Source: Amblyornis subalaris (lineage: Eukaryota > Chordata > Aves > Passeriformes > Ptilonorhynchidae). From it: a DNA stretch of 64,000 nucleotides. The translations under genes were made by a program, and so were the position numbers. Positions 23,301-34,056 of the stretch are shown in pieces (position 1 is the first letter of the stretch; each line of letters opens with the position of its first letter). The DNA lies in assembly GCA_018881555.1 (NCBI GenBank), contig JACAXG010000091.1:2638194-2702193 (forward strand), written 5' to 3'. Below the pieces are notes generated by a model. It was not told the origin of the DNA. It saw only the letters and a list, made by a program, of their open reading frames with translations, and ran no database searches.

Positions 23301-26100
23301 TGGTGTGCTTGCCCTCGTGGACATTCCGGCCCAGGTCGGAGTCAGACTCGACGTAGTACAAGTTGAAAGTCTCCTTGCAGGTGCTCGTCACACCGGGGAT
23401 GCTGTTGCAGTCCCGCAGGGTGAACTTCAGCTCGATGAAGATCCTCTGGCCGTCGCGCCTGGCGATCCAGCCCGTCTGCAGCCAGTTGTTCTGGTTCGGC
23501 TCCATGACGTTGCACACCTGGTACGTGCGTATCGGCTTGTAGGTCTCATCCACGCCGCTGATCTCTTCCCACTGGGGAAAGAACACAAAGGGCTGTAACA
23601 GCTCGGGAGCTGCCCCAGCAGAGACACGCTGACCAGTATAAATGTCACCACCACAAGCCTCCCCACCACAGGCCGTTCTGTCGTAGGCACTGGAAGTCCC
23701 CAGCCCACCAAACCCACCAGCTTCAGTAACCCAGCTCCTAGAACACCTAATGCCTGAGCTCCCTGCAGAGGTGCAAACACAAAGACACAACCAGAAAGGC
23801 AGCACTGGCAGCAGACCTTGGAAAACAAAGCCTGATTCTGGGCACACCATCCGCTGAGGAGCCAGAGCTTTCATCTTCCATACATTCCTTGGATTTTTTG
23901 TCCCTGGGAAGGTGCATCCACATGGTGTTACCACAAAGTGTAACGCCGGATGGGGTTGGGCCACCCAGAGAAATCCAAGATGTCCAAGGAGATGCGATGC
24001 CAGTCACACCATCACACAAGGACATCAAACGTCTTCATGAACAGCAGCAGCAGCTTCTCTGCCAGGAGAAGTTTTAACTGCAACAGGACAAATCCTCTGA
24101 CTGGAGTGTTTCCCCAAAGCTATCAGCAGAGATTCTGATCAGTGAAATGGTGATTCAACCCTCACAGCCTGAACGACAACCTGGCAATTTCCCAAAGCAA
24201 TTCTTTCTGGGGGTAAATTTATGCAAAATAGCCAAAACATACCCAAAACAGAGTTTCTTCTGCAAACAAACAGCTGTGCCACGCAGATGACTCCAGGATC
24301 TATCACTCTTCCCTCTGAATGCTTTCCATTCCGTAAAATGAACCCAAAGCTGCAAGGAGCACAACTCCAAGCTTCCTGACACGCTCTCCTGAAAGTGGCT
24401 TTAGACCGACACCAGCAGCAAAGCCAGGGCCTGATCAAACAAACGCCACATGACACAGCTCCGATGACTTCCCCAGCCAGAGCCCTCGGATTCTAAGGGT
24501 TGGACTGACCCTCGGTGCTCATGCTGGCGTGCAAACCACAACACAAAGCCTTAACTGGCCAGTCGTTATTTGCTTGTTTTAGTAATGTAAAATCCATTTC
24601 AAGGAGGCACTCCGTGCCAGTCGCAGTGCTCACACAGCCAATGCCTCACTCCTCGCTCTGCTCCCTGGGGCTCCCAGCACTGATCAGGCCAAGCTGCCCA
24701 TCAACCCTGGAATGACGAGGCCCTGTGGCTGCCAGCCCCCCCCCAGCTCCATGGTAAGCAAAGCACTCATACCACAAGACTTTAAATGCTGCTGAGCACC
24801 AAGAGGCAGACAGACCTTTTCACCCTCTCCAGTGGTGCAGAGGGACAGTCCCACCTCTGCACTTACCCCATTCGATGGGTGCGAGGTCCAGCCCAGCTCT
24901 GCCTGTGACTCCTTTGAGTCCAGCAGGACAACTGCAGGGAAGAAAACATGTTAGCAAAACCACTGACACAGGAAATGCTAGTAAAACTCACGCAGTCCAT
25001 CCACTGGGAAGCTCAGTGCCATGCTGTGCCAGGTTCCAGGGCACAGGAGCAGCTCCCACCCCAGCTCCACCAGCCATGGCGTCACCGTGTGAGCATCATG
25101 CGCCACAAAGCTCTCGCTGCACACCCAGAACAACCTCGCAGGTACCTGATCAGTGCCCTAATGAGTGTGACATGCCAGGGACGATCCCTCCGACACCACA
25201 AACAACAGTGCCACTGTACCATGCCCATAGCGTGTGGATGCTGGAACCAAAAGGTACCAGCAGTTGCTTAGAAAGAGGAATTTCCCTGGCAGAGGACACC
25301 CTTTTTCCATAAAACAGCCAATTCTGCCTTTGACAGGAAGAGCTATTTCCTTCAGTTCACAGTTTCACGATCATTCCACAATCGGCAAACAGCCATAGCC
25401 CCCGACCGGCAGGTCGAGCCTCGTCTCGGTCTCAGACACCGGTAACAAGGGGCGCGGCGGCGCATCCCCGGCGGGCACATCCCTGACGGCCGTTCCGCTC
25501 GGAGCGCTCCGAGATGCTCCGAGACACTCTTCCCGGCGCCGCGACCAGTCGGGTCCGTCCGCGGCAGCGCAACCTCCGCGAACAGGAACCCCAGGGCTCG
25601 AACCGCCTCTCTGTCACGGCACCGGCAGCGCGCTGCCCGGTGCCTCCGGTGATCGCGGGGACNGGGACGCCCCGGGCTGACCCGGTCACACCACGGGGAC
25701 CTGTTCGTCCTCTCCCGCTCCTCCCGCAGGTCTCCGCGCCCCGCAGGGCGGCGGCACATCCGCCCCACAACCCGTCGGGCCAGCCCCGGAGCGGCCCCAC
25801 CGCCGAGCCGAGCCGAGCCGGCCGCTGCCGGTACCGCAACGGGCAGCCCGACCCGCCGCGGGCGACCAACGTCGGGGCCGATGCGGCGACACCGCGCGCC
25901 GAGGCAGCCGGGCACGGGGGACACGGCGGCGCCGGAGCAGCGGGGACACGGCGCAGCCGGGGGTGCGGGAGCGCCGAAGCACCGGGAGCCGNCGGCGCAC
26001 CGGGAGCCGCCGCCGCCCCGCCCGGCTCACCCTGCTCGGCGGCGGCGCGGGGCAGCACCGGCAGCAGCAGCAGCGGCAGCAGCGGCAGCGCCGTCTCCAT
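2199..26100 (-). CDS. EPHA10: EPHA10, ephrin type-A receptor 10 (pseudokinase), complete, 17 exons
   Basis: Membrane receptor of the Eph family, which binds ephrins at cell-cell contacts; EPHA10 is known as a kinase-dead member. Coding exons on the minus strand: 26100-26031, 24931-24867, 23571-22902, 15984-15829, 15081-14740, 10232-10108, 8695-8533, 7497-7389, 7297-7242, 6473-6348, 5178-4993, 4330-4269, 4181-3978, 3451-3302, 3106-2913, 2828-2664, 2313-2199. Phases agree throughout and give 985 residues (human about 1008, from memory). Order: signal peptide 1-23, ligand-binding about 27-205, Cys-rich/EGF-like to about 330, FNIII about 323-530, transmembrane about 541-564, kinase fold about 615-880, SAM about 900-970. 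The beta-3 Lys is Gln651, the HRD Asp is Ser744, the loop Asn is Lys749 and DFG is GFR (762-764). It ends in GVQV, a possible PDZ ligand. EPHA10 is favoured over other Ephs by these losses and close similarity in every exon. Confidence 0.96.
2664..2828 (-). CDS. EPHA10: EPHA10 exon 16: SAM domain, first part
   Basis: 165 nt from TTGGCAG to GTAAGT. It encodes [32 protein letters not shown] and [10 protein letters not shown]: the first SAM helices, a protein-interaction domain. The preceding intron is only 84 bp. Confidence 0.95.
2913..3106 (-). CDS. EPHA10: EPHA10 exon 15: kinase C-lobe end
   Basis: 194 nt (standard) from CTGCAG to GTGACC. It encodes [37 protein letters not shown] and [13 protein letters not shown], closing the kinase-like fold. 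Confidence 0.96.
3302..3451 (-). CDS. EPHA10: EPHA10 exon 14: kinase C-lobe
   Basis: 150 nt (standard) from GTCCAG to GTGAGT. It encodes [19 protein letters not shown] and [20 protein letters not shown]. The APE and DVWSFG scaffold motifs are intact although catalysis is lost. Confidence 0.96.
3978..4181 (-). CDS. EPHA10: EPHA10 exon 13: catalytic and activation loops (degenerate)
   Basis: 204 nt from TTTCACAG to GTGAGC, phase 0 both ends. The expected HRDLAARN reads HRSLAAHK, removing the catalytic Asp (Ser744) and the Mg-binding Asn (Lys749). DFG reads GFR, removing the second Mg-binding Asp. The activation loop is short (204 nt against 210 in active Ephs, as recalled). The fold residues [16 protein letters not shown] and EMGYVH are intact. 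Confidence 0.96.
4269..4330 (-). CDS. EPHA10: EPHA10 exon 12: kinase hinge
   Basis: 62 nt (standard) from TGCAG to GTGAGT. It encodes [20 protein letters not shown], the strand-5/hinge segment. The next intron is 87 bp. Confidence 0.94.
4993..5178 (-). CDS. EPHA10: EPHA10 exon 11: kinase N-lobe
   Basis: 186 nt (standard) from GCGCAG to GTACGG. It encodes [44 protein letters not shown] and RLEGVITRG. The ATP-anchoring Lys of VAIK is Gln651, while the helix-C Glu (668) remains. The glycine loop has lost its first Gly (RTGEFG). Confidence 0.96.
6348..6473 (-). CDS. EPHA10: EPHA10 exon 10: juxtamembrane tyrosine region; GC donor
   Basis: 126 nt, the standard length. It encodes [29 protein letters not shown] and IKIERIIRT. 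Tyr594 of the first juxtamembrane site is kept, but the second tyrosine is Cys600. The exon must end at 6348 to keep family length and join TG|EFGE in frame. The intron there starts GCAAGT, not GT: a GC-AG intron with an otherwise ideal CAG|GCAAGT donor. Confidence 0.93.
7242..7297 (-). CDS. EPHA10: EPHA10 exon 9: juxtamembrane, part 1
   Basis: This 56-nt micro-exon between TTTGCAG and GTGAGT encodes [18 protein letters not shown], the charged cytoplasmic stretch after the membrane. EELYFHF...PTRRT is an Eph hallmark completed by the next exon. Confidence 0.93.
7389..7497 (-). CDS. EPHA10: EPHA10 exon 8: transmembrane helix
   Basis: 109 nt from CCCGCAG to GTGAGC. After TVASSEQNP come about 24 hydrophobic residues ([18 protein letters not shown], then IGVMV) and the stop-transfer WRR: a single-pass helix at about 541-564. 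One ambiguous base lies at its start. The next intron is only 91 bp. Confidence 0.95.
8533..8695 (-). CDS. EPHA10: EPHA10 exon 7: FNIII domain 2, second half
   Basis: 163 nt (standard) from TTCACAG to GTAAGT. It encodes [32 protein letters not shown] and [11 protein letters not shown], the last strands of FNIII-2. Confidence 0.95.
8696..10107 (-). other. EPHA10 intron 6, contains a 30-bp tandem repeat
   Basis: 1.4-kb intron without coding signal. It contains a three-unit GC-rich tandem repeat (listed separately) and an AT-richer part at about 9280-9780. Confidence 0.5.
9091..9180. repeat. 30-bp tandem repeat, 3 units
   Basis: Units at 9091-9120, 9121-9150 and 9151-9180. The first two are identical; the third differs at a few positions and holds three of the ambiguous bases. 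The core reads CCCAGCCCTGCAGTCCGGCA. It lies in EPHA10 intron 6 and looks like a recent minisatellite. Confidence 0.95.
10108..10232 (-). CDS. EPHA10: EPHA10 exon 6: FNIII domain 2, first half
   Basis: 125 nt, the standard Eph length, from TTTCAG to GTAGGC. It encodes [25 protein letters not shown] and [11 protein letters not shown], the first strands of FNIII-2. It leaves in phase 0. Confidence 0.94.
10233..14739 (-). other. EPHA10 intron 5 (non-coding)
   Basis: 4.5-kb intron with no exon-like open frame. AT-rich stretches at about 11000-11100, 11690-11830 and 13795-13965 stand out; the last holds TAAT motifs and an octamer-like ATGCAAAT at about 13930. A two-unit 39-bp duplication is listed separately. 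Confidence 0.5.
13988..14065. repeat. 39-bp direct duplication
   Basis: Two adjacent copies, 13988-14026 and 14027-14065, share ACTGTCCTT(C/T)GGCA(T/C)AGCC and GAGGAGGGAC, with about six differences. It is an old local duplication in EPHA10 intron 5. Confidence 0.9.
14740..15081 (-). CDS. EPHA10: EPHA10 exon 5: fibronectin type III domain 1
   Basis: 342 nt between TTCCAG and GTATGG, phase 1 in and out. It encodes [30 protein letters not shown], the Cys pair near CEQCG and [13 protein letters not shown], typical of Eph FNIII-1. It is much more GC-rich than the surrounding intron. Confidence 0.95.
15829..15984 (-). CDS. EPHA10: EPHA10 exon 4: cysteine-rich/EGF-like region
   Basis: 156 nt, the family-standard length, between TTTCAG and GTACGT. 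It encodes [30 protein letters not shown] and [11 protein letters not shown]: the CxxC-type EGF-like segment that joins the ligand-binding domain to FNIII-1. Phase 1 in and out. It follows a 6.9-kb intron, the largest in the gene. Confidence 0.95.
15985..22901 (-). other. EPHA10 intron 3, the largest intron (6.9 kb)
   Basis: Separates the ligand-binding exon from the Cys-rich exon, as in other Eph genes where this intron is long. No coding exon is recognised. AT-rich blocks at about 19600-19780 and 21610-21850 contain several ATTA/TAAT cores and are candidate enhancers. A short tRNA-like stretch near 17850-17905 is discussed under rejected items. Confidence 0.5.
22902..23571 (-). CDS. EPHA10: EPHA10 exon 3: ephrin ligand-binding domain
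   Basis: This 670-nt exon runs from TTCCCCAG|TGGGAAGAG to a GTAAAA donor, phase 1 out. It holds nearly all of the ligand-binding jellyroll: [50 protein letters not shown] and [20 protein letters not shown], then the start of the Cys-rich part ([16 protein letters not shown]). All expected cysteines are present. The loop after DLGR is shorter than in human EPHA10 as I recall it. One ambiguous base gives one undefined residue. Confidence 0.96.
23572..26030 (-). other. EPHA10 introns 1 and 2
   Basis: Intron 2 (23572-24866) and intron 1 (24932-26030) surround the 65-nt exon 2. The distal half of intron 1 is the CpG island. I see no further gene, RNA gene or mobile element. Confidence 0.5.
24867..24931 (-). 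CDS. EPHA10: EPHA10 exon 2: start of mature ectodomain
   Basis: This 65-nt exon has a CTGCAG acceptor and GTAAGT donor. It encodes [15 protein letters not shown]...PSNG, the short strand that starts the mature receptor in all Ephs; 65 nt is the family-typical size. It is too short to stand out as an open reading frame. Confidence 0.93.
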
Positions 26101-26420
26101 GGCGCCCCGACTCCGCGCCCCGCGCCGCCGCCGCGCTCCGGCGCCGCGCCCCGCCCCCGCCGCCGCTCGCCAACCGCCGCCGCCGGGGCGTGGCCGCGGC
26201 CAGCGCAGCCAATCGGCGGGCAGGGGCGGGGCGAGCAGGGGCGGGGCGCGGGCGGGCGGGCGTGTGCTCGCTCTGGAGCCGAGTGAGGGCGGGCGCGGCC
26301 CGGGCCGGCTCCTGAGGGACGGAGCGTGGTGCTCGTGGCGGTGCTCCTGGTGGTGCTGAGCTTCGGCCTGCCTGGAACCGCCGCCCGGGGCAGGGCCTGC
26401 GCTCCCCGTGGAAACCAAGA
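25430..26420. promoter_or_regulatory. CpG island at EPHA10 promoter and first exon
   Basis: Very GC- and CpG-rich sequence covers exon 1, the start of intron 1 and about 320 bp upstream. It has GC-box-like GGGGCGGGGC motifs at about 26220-26250 and no evident TATA box. This is a typical CpG-island promoter; the transcription start itself is inferred to lie just above 26100. Confidence 0.75.
26031..26100 (-). CDS. EPHA10: EPHA10 exon 1: start codon and signal peptide
   Basis: The ATG is at 26100-26098 and opens a Leu-rich secretion signal ([18 protein letters not shown], then AAAEQ). The exon ends at 26031 in phase 1 before a GTGAGC donor. It sits in the CpG island. Longer open reading through the island upstream has no support as protein, so this ATG is chosen because the hydrophobic core follows it directly. 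Confidence 0.9.
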
Positions 26421-29400
26421 GGCTGCTGGGGCACGGGCAGCCCTGGCTGATGCCGAGATGCTGCGGCCGTAATTAGCAGTGCTGTGCCCCCTCCCATCCC
26501 CAGTTGATGTTTGCTCCGTGCTGCTGGTAGCGAGCGAGAGTGTTGGGTTGGAGCCTCCTTTCTGCAGCACGGGGCCCAGGAGAGCAGCGGGGCAGGTCTC
26601 ATCCCTGCCCTGGCCTCCAGGCGATGCCCAGGAATGTCAGTTTTGTCGAGCCCTCTGTCCTTGCCTTTCTGGGTTGAAATTTGAATCCCAGTTTTATCTC
26701 AAGGTCCTCCAAGCCCAGCAACTGCTGTAAAAGCGAAAACGGCCAGGCAGAAAACCCAGGAAAAGGCAGCCTCAGGTAGGGTGAGTGTTGCCAGTCCCAC
26801 ACCCAGGACAGTGCTGTGGCAGCAGGCACAGCACCGGGAGCTGGGGGAGGCAATTCTTGGCTCACTGAAGCCGAGGTATGTGCNACCAGGCCCACAGCCT
26901 CCTGCTTCGGGGGAGGAACTCCACAAGGTTTGAATATTACTAATTGTAGGTGTTGCAGGTCCCTGCAGAGTTTAGTCAGGCTGAACGCCCGCCGGTTTCC
27001 CACCTGATGGCNGATGCCACGACACCAAAGGAAATATTTGTTCCTGTGGGATGTTGCCTTTGCTGTGACTGTGTGCCNTCAAAGGTAAAATATTGCAGGT
27101 CTGAAGTAAAAATATTGAGCCTCCATTTAGCNCAGCCCAGCCAGGTACCCCGTGCCCAGCCCCTGCTCGCGGGTGTGGGTGCTCAGACCACAGGCCAAGC
27201 CCANCTGGACACCCGGAGCCAGCAGATGTTTCCAGCTCTCTCTTCATTTCTCAGCCTTTTTGGAAACATGGTCATTACCTTTTCTCTCTGTTTTAACTTG
27301 ACTGATGAGGAAGTTCCCATCTGTTTTTTGATGTTCTTCCCATCCNGGAGAGCTCAGCATGAGTCAGTGTTTGCATGCTGCTGGGGCCCAGCTGCCCCTC
27401 CTGCCACGCACCTGCAGCCCAGGAGCTCCTGGTGAGCCCAGGAACAGCCCCTGCTGACTGGGGGCACAAGTTCATACAATCAAAACCCTCCCTCCATCAC
27501 ATTACGGGGCAGGGAAGCAAAAGACAGGGTTTATTTATAATCTTCCTCAAGTGGAAAGCAAAAGAAGTGACCCGTTATTACTGAAGATTTCTCAAGCCAC
27601 CCAGGAAGAAAAGTGATATTTAGTTGTCGTTAAAGGCTCAGAACTGCATAACAATTTCATGCTATGTTAACTTCTAGGTTTTCTTTCGCATATAAATTTT
27701 GAAGGAGTAAAATAGAAAAACCCAGGCACTTGACCTTTAATCACAGTTATTTGTGTGATCAGTCAAGTGTGGGAAAAAGCTAGTTTGTGCTTGAAAGATG
27801 CCCTTTAAAGCCAGATTGCTCTAATATGACACACAACTCTCACAGTGTAATATACAGGATCTTGCTTGCCCGCCTCCAGGCACAGCAGCTCCCATTTAGT
27901 ATTCACGCGCTGGGTCTCACTGCTGGGACAGTGGAAGGTATCAGTGTCATGAAGCAAATCAATCCAGACCACTGGGACAGCTCCAGTCACCACCAAGCCC
28001 CACAGGCATGTACGTTTTCCTGTCACTGAGGAGCCAAGCAGGGAAGAGGATTTTGGAAGTATATGGAGAATTTGATGTTAGATATGTTTCACTAGAAGGG
28101 TCTGTCATGTTAAGAGTACACAGCTTTTCCGTTTGTCTGAAATATTATTCCAAGCACTTACAAAATCTCGGTATTAGAACAGCCAGAGGTATTTTAATTC
28201 AGATTTTAAGTATCATGTTTTGGGGAAATGATCTCATGAATTTTGATTTGGCAACAGCAGATGACTAGAAGCCGTTGCTGGGGTGAAGAAAACAGAGCAG
28301 CCTTTAATGGACACTACTGGATTTCTCCACTGTGAGGTACAATGGATGAGCAGGGCTGGACCTCTGAGCCCAAAGCTGAGCCAGGGAGCAGGACAGAGGG
28401 ATGCTGTCCCTGGAGTGGCAGCAGACCAGCTCCTTGAGGAGCACAAAAAGGGGCCAGTTTCTGCAGGCGAGGGAACACCAAGGTTGTGTGGTCAGCTCTG
28501 CTGCTCACATCCAGCTCTGGGGCTGCTGCCCTTACCCACTCCCGACTGCTGCTGCAGCTCCAGAAGGAGCCTGCAGAGACAAGAGCAAGGGGAAAGCAAA
28601 GACACCAGGTCATCCACACTCCAGATTGTCAGGGGAACTCGTGCAAAGAGCGAGGCCAGCCCAGAAAACATGTAATTGGCCGAGCTGAGCTATTACCTGC
28701 TGTAAGTAGAGACAGAAAGATAGTTTTGACACCACAGTGAAAATAACCCTCCTGGAAAAAAAAAAATCAATACAAACACCAAGGAAAGAGAATCAGAATC
28801 TGAGACCATCAATTCCTGAGATAAAGAGTTGAAAGTCTCAGTGGAGGACAGCCAGATCTGTACTGAAAAACAAAACTTTACTTATTTTGCTGACAAATTA
28901 CTTTTTGTGCTAAAGGACAAAGGAGCCGTGAGGATGCAGGCCTCAATGTACAGCTGGAAGAGCAATCCTTGACAAAAGATGGAGCAGGCAGAAACCTCAT
29001 GGAAGCTTTTGCACTTCTCCTTTCTCTTCCACACTTGAAAGTATTTTTGTACAATGAAAAACAAGGGATTTCTACGATTTTGTACTCTTTTGGGCAGGTC
29101 ACACAAACATGGTCCAGGACTTCTGCTGCTTCTGCTGTGACAAGGGCAGAGCCAGGGCAGAGCCGGAGCAGAGGAAGCAGCAGCAGTACAGCACACATGT
29201 GCCTGGCATTAGGGAATATCCCAAAGAGGAAGGTGGCTCAGACAATCCGGTCCCAACGGCACGTCGCCAGTCTGCCACCCTCAGCTGATCCCAGGGCTCA
29301 GACACTGCTTCCCAGGGGCACAGAACTCCATCAGAGCCAGCGCTGGCCCATCCCTGCTCATCCCCTCCCGCTAACTGGCAGAAATCACACTGAAAATGAA

Positions 29401-30284
29401 AGTTAATGTAAAGCTTCCCCGTAAATCTCATGCTCAAACCTGCACAGCCCAGCCTCAGGGCTGCAAAAGGAAAACCCTTCTATCTTCTGGGTTGTTTGTC
29501 TGCAAATACAAAGCAACCAGAGCTGTGCAGTTGTTTTTAACAGCTCAGTCTTTCTGTCAGATGCGTACTCTTTGCTTCAGGATCTCTGCACTATAAATGT
29601 TTTGCAGCAGCTCTTTAGCTTTTAAGGTAATCACATAAAAGACCCTTGACTGCATAAATGCAACTAATCTGGGTAAATGCCTTTAAGCATCTTTACATTT
29701 CTTGCTAATGGATTTCCAGGCAGCCCACAGATATCCACGTTCTAGAAAATAATGTAAAATAGAGGAAGTGTCTAATTTTTTTTAATGCCTCACATTCATC
29801 ATATACTGAGAAAATCCAGAGCTCCAGGCAGCATAAGATCATTACACTTATATAAGTCATACCCCGTTCTGTCATCATCAATATGAAGCCCGCCTTTGGC
29901 TGGGGCACGGATCCACTCGGCGTTAAGTTCCAGCTCAACCAGAGACAAATCACCAACCAAATTACAAACGCTATTAATTAGAACCAGACAGGAGGGATCC
30001 AGGCGCCGCANTCTGGTGACAGAGCCCGAAGGGCCCGTCGAGGCTCGCACTGAGCTCCGGAGCCGTGCCCCGGGAGCAGCGGGAAGGCTGGCGGAGGGGG
30101 AGGCCGTGCCGTGCCTTCCACTGCTCCGAGCCAAGCGGCTGCCCAAGGGGAGAGGGCACTGGGACCCCCTGTGCGGGAGAGAGTCTCCCCCAGTGCCCCG
30201 GGCCCAGCCACCGCTGACCTGCCGCTGCCCGCGGTGCTGACTCTCACCTGGGCGGCACTGAGCAACAGGAAACCGTTCGGTGCC

Positions 30285-30380
30285 GATAGAAAAGTAATTT
30301 AGAGCTTCAGAGGAATCCAGCCGTAATTGAGTGCTAATTAAAGTCTAATTACTTAAAAGTAAACATATTGAATTTGTGAC
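30285..30380. promoter_or_regulatory. Candidate homeodomain-rich enhancer block
   Basis: Within about 95 bp there are TAATTT, TAATTGA, CTAATTAAAG and CTAATTACTT cores next to GC-rich flanks. Tight clustering of ATTA cores is common in vertebrate developmental enhancers. Function is inferred only. Confidence 0.35.
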
Positions 30381-33300
30381 TGTGCTCTCCTCCCCTCCTC
30401 ATTCGGTCACTTTTGAGCAGCAGGACCAGAAACACTGACCTCCTGCGCTCCCCCGGCCAGTGAACACGAGCGCCGGGGCCGATTCCAGCGCGTCCCCAGC
30501 AGGACCCGGAGCCTCCGGAGCCGCTCTGCCCCTTCGCCGCTGGCAGCCAGCGCAGAGCTTCGCGGTGGAGGCGTGCACGGTTCGGTCCCAGCTGGGCTGG
30601 GGGGCCCGACCAGAGGGAGCCCCGGCTCCCCGGGGAGGCAGGTCCTGCTCCTCAGAGAAGGTTTGCCGGTGGTGCTGAGCACAGGGCAGGATGCCAGCAC
30701 CCCAGTCTTTGCACACACAGGCTTCTTCCCCCTGATCCTGCCCCTCTGCTGCAGCTTCCCTTGCTCTGCTTGACAGGCAGAGGTGCAAAGTGAGCCTCTG
30801 AGTGCAGGTGTGTGAGCCTCTGAGAACTGAGAAAGAAATCAGGATGTACCTCAATATAATGGTGCAAACAACAACTAACGTAATTTTGATACCAATTACA
30901 GTAATTTGAACAAAGGAGTTGTCCTACCTTTGATTTGCTCTCCTTCTCTTCCTGGCTGCTTTCATTAAAACCACTTACAGAGATTTGCAGCAGTTATGTT
31001 TGAAGTGCTGTCATCAGGATTTTCATTTTCAGTGGCATCAGAAACGATCTTACAGTGGGCTGGTTACGTTTCACAAAGGGATCTGCAGCATGTGGCCGTC
31101 ACTCATGGTCAGAGGTGTTTCAGACAGGCCGGTCCTGCTGGTCGTGTGGCTGCTGAGGTGAGTGTCCAGTGTTGAGCACCGAGGAAGAAGCTCCAGAGTG
31201 GCCACAGCAAAGGCCAGTGCCTGCCCCGATGCCAAGCTCTCACCNCAGCTTGAGCTCTTCCCAGATCTCCCTCAGCAGAGGGACCCCAAAGAGCCAGTGT
31301 GCCTCAGGCCTGGATTCTCCAGTTTCATGGTGTTTCCTCTGTTTACTAAGAGCTTTTTTATGTCTAACTCTTTGTGCTGATCACCATTTAAAATACATTA
31401 CCAAGATTGCTAACTTTCTTGGACCCTCAATAACANGGTAGGAAATGCCCCTTAACAACAAGGGCACTGAGCTGCCATGGATTTCCGTGGGGTGGTGCTG
31501 CTCTGGCTCTTTCTCATTAGGCAAATCAGAGATGCAACTTGCATGACATGCTGATGAAGAAAGTCGCTTCAGAACTCACTTGGTAACTCAATCACCACAA
31601 GACATTCAGCAATTATCCCCCACGTCATGGGGTGAGGGTGACAGGGAGGTCATGCTGAGTGAGTCTTTTTCATTTGTCCATGACAGAAGAGGGGAATGCA
31701 CTTTGCAAATGATAATTAGCAATTTACTCCAGCTGGGGCTAATTCGTAGATGCATTTTGCACTCCAGGACTCGGCACTCGGGCAGACTCTAAATAAGGCA
31801 CCAGCATGGTGTGTCCAGCTCCCTGAAAGCTCTCCAGTAATTACAGATTGCTCGGTGCACAGTGGAGAGCTGGACAGCTTTCCATGCCCGCAGGTGCCTC
31901 TGCTCCTCCTGTCACCCTGCCAAGGCAGGATACAACCTTGGAGAGAGAGACTGCCAGCTGCCGGCCANACCAGCGCCTGGGGAGCTGCCATGGGGGTCCT
32001 GCCAGCTCTGTCCCACTGATGGAGAGAGGGATCCCCCTCAGCNGTACATCCCAGCCCTGCTCCCATCCCAGCTCAGCGCTGGCCGGGGGCGGAAGGGGGT
32101 TGGGGAAAGGGCTGAAGCTCAGGGAAGCAATAAATTCTGCTCCATTCTAATGGGCCACTCCAGCCCCAGAACAAAATTGTCATGTAGGTTCACAAAAATC
32201 CTGCTTGAATAAACAGAAAGGAAGGGAATGCTGGAGAGAGCATCCGATCTGCATCATAATTAGGGAAAAGAATAACAAATGGCAGAAACAACCTGTTCCC
32301 ATCTGCAGCTGCAGTTTGTTCCCGTTGTATTGAACAGCCATGCAGCAAGCCTACCAGGAACCTTCTCTGGAAATATATGAGTGTTTCATGCAATAGGAGT
32401 GGGAAAAGAGCCTCTTTTTGTGTGTTTTGCAGATTCTGCTGTAATGAAGCANCAGAGAGGATTTTGTCAACCAGACACTTACTGCTGTCTCCAACCTGGC
32501 ACCAGAAGTGGGGCGCTCACCCCGGAAGGGTCTCCATGGAGAGAGCCCACATGGGGACAGCAGTTAGGCTCCGGATCTGNGGGTCACCCTGGTGTGGGGC
32601 CAGGCCTCTGTCCTGTGCAGCGGTTCAGGGCACCGTCACATCTGGCCACCCAGAGCAGCAGGGTGCAGTTTTCAGTGCATGCATTTCAGACATTATTCAA
32701 TCCCAGACTGACTAATTTATCCATAAACCTTCCTAATGAGTTTGATGGTGTAGNAATGAGAGAAAGCAGCATTATTATCTGTAAACAGCAACAGCTGACA
32801 GCACATTTAATCACAGGCTGCATAACGGTGACACCGGTGGAGGACAGGATTAGACGCTTCTCCAATTAGTCACACAGCGAAGGCACTAACACAGAGCCTG
32901 AGGGTCACTGAACCCCAAACCAAGAGCAACAAATATCCGAGCCAGGGAGTCCCAGCAAGGGGGAGGCACTTGGAGCCAGGGGCAGGTTGAGCTGGAGCCC
33001 TACTCAACACCTTGAGGGCAGCCAGCAAGTGAGGAGAGCCCTGGCAGTGCTGCAGAGCCAAAGCCACCACCAGTATTGCAGGCCCTGTGCTGCCTCAGGA
33101 TCTGCAGGCTGCCTGTGCCTAACAGGATTTTGCAATCCGTGGCAAATGTGCTAATGGGATAGAGAGGTAAAGAGTTCGTCCCACTCACTTTTCTCTGCTT
33201 CTTTTCTTTTTTTTCTGAGCATCTCTCTCCTAGTTTTTTTCTGGCTCATCTATTCCTGAGGTCTNCGGATTAAAAGCATTAATAAGAGCCAGAAGTTATT

Positions 33301-34056
33301 ATGTGAATCCTACTTATCACAAAGTAAATGTGATCTAGTGGGCTGCAGCCTCGGAAGCCACGGCCATTGGTTTACCAAGAATGTTGTCAAAGCCATCAGG
33401 GTTCTCCTTCCCCAGGCCCCAAGTCTGGGGGATGCAGCTTGCAGGACTGGGGGGAGCACAGGGGAGAAGGGAGCACAGCTGTGGGAGCTACTGCTGATGT
33501 GAGGGAGCACTGATGATGTGAAAGGTACATTGGTGAGGGCCAGAGGCTCTGCACAAACTGTGGGGAGGTGCTGGATGTGCCAGGCACCACCAGGCAGGAN
33601 GGAACAGCCCTGGTGCCAAGGTAATGGAGGCTGCAGCATTACTGCTGCCACCTCTGCTTCCACAGCAGGCAAGGTTTAGTAAGTGCCCTCTCTTCTTCCT
33701 GACTCCAAATCTTGGGTTAAACCAGTAGGTCCTCCGTGGTGAAATCCAGGTGTTTTGATTTATCTCTGAGAGATCTCATTATCAGCCGCAGCAGCAGACT
33801 CTGACCTTTCATGGCAGGGCCCCTTTGAATTTACTTTCTGCCCCAAGGTACAAGAGAAGCCACGAGAAATCAATTTTCTTTCCTCCAAGACCCCCTAGTT
33901 TTCAAGAACTTTTAAAGGGCAGAGAAACCATAACTGGGACATCTTCTACCTTTAGAAAGGTCCTTCATCATATTAGATTTTGATTAATCAACCTCCTACT
34001 CTCCTGTCACTTCCACGGTGGAGAGTGCTGGAGACCTCCCAGCAGCCCCTCACTGC

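Noticed and set aside
22768..23964. A 398-codon minus-strand open frame read as one gene
   Set aside because: Only 22902-23571 is coding; both ends run into intron sequence past clear splice sites.
25432..26570. Several long open frames on both strands across the EPHA10 CpG island
   Set aside because: Stop codons are rare in such GC-rich DNA. Only the 70-nt exon 1 frame has a signal peptide, correct phase and a continuation in exon 2.
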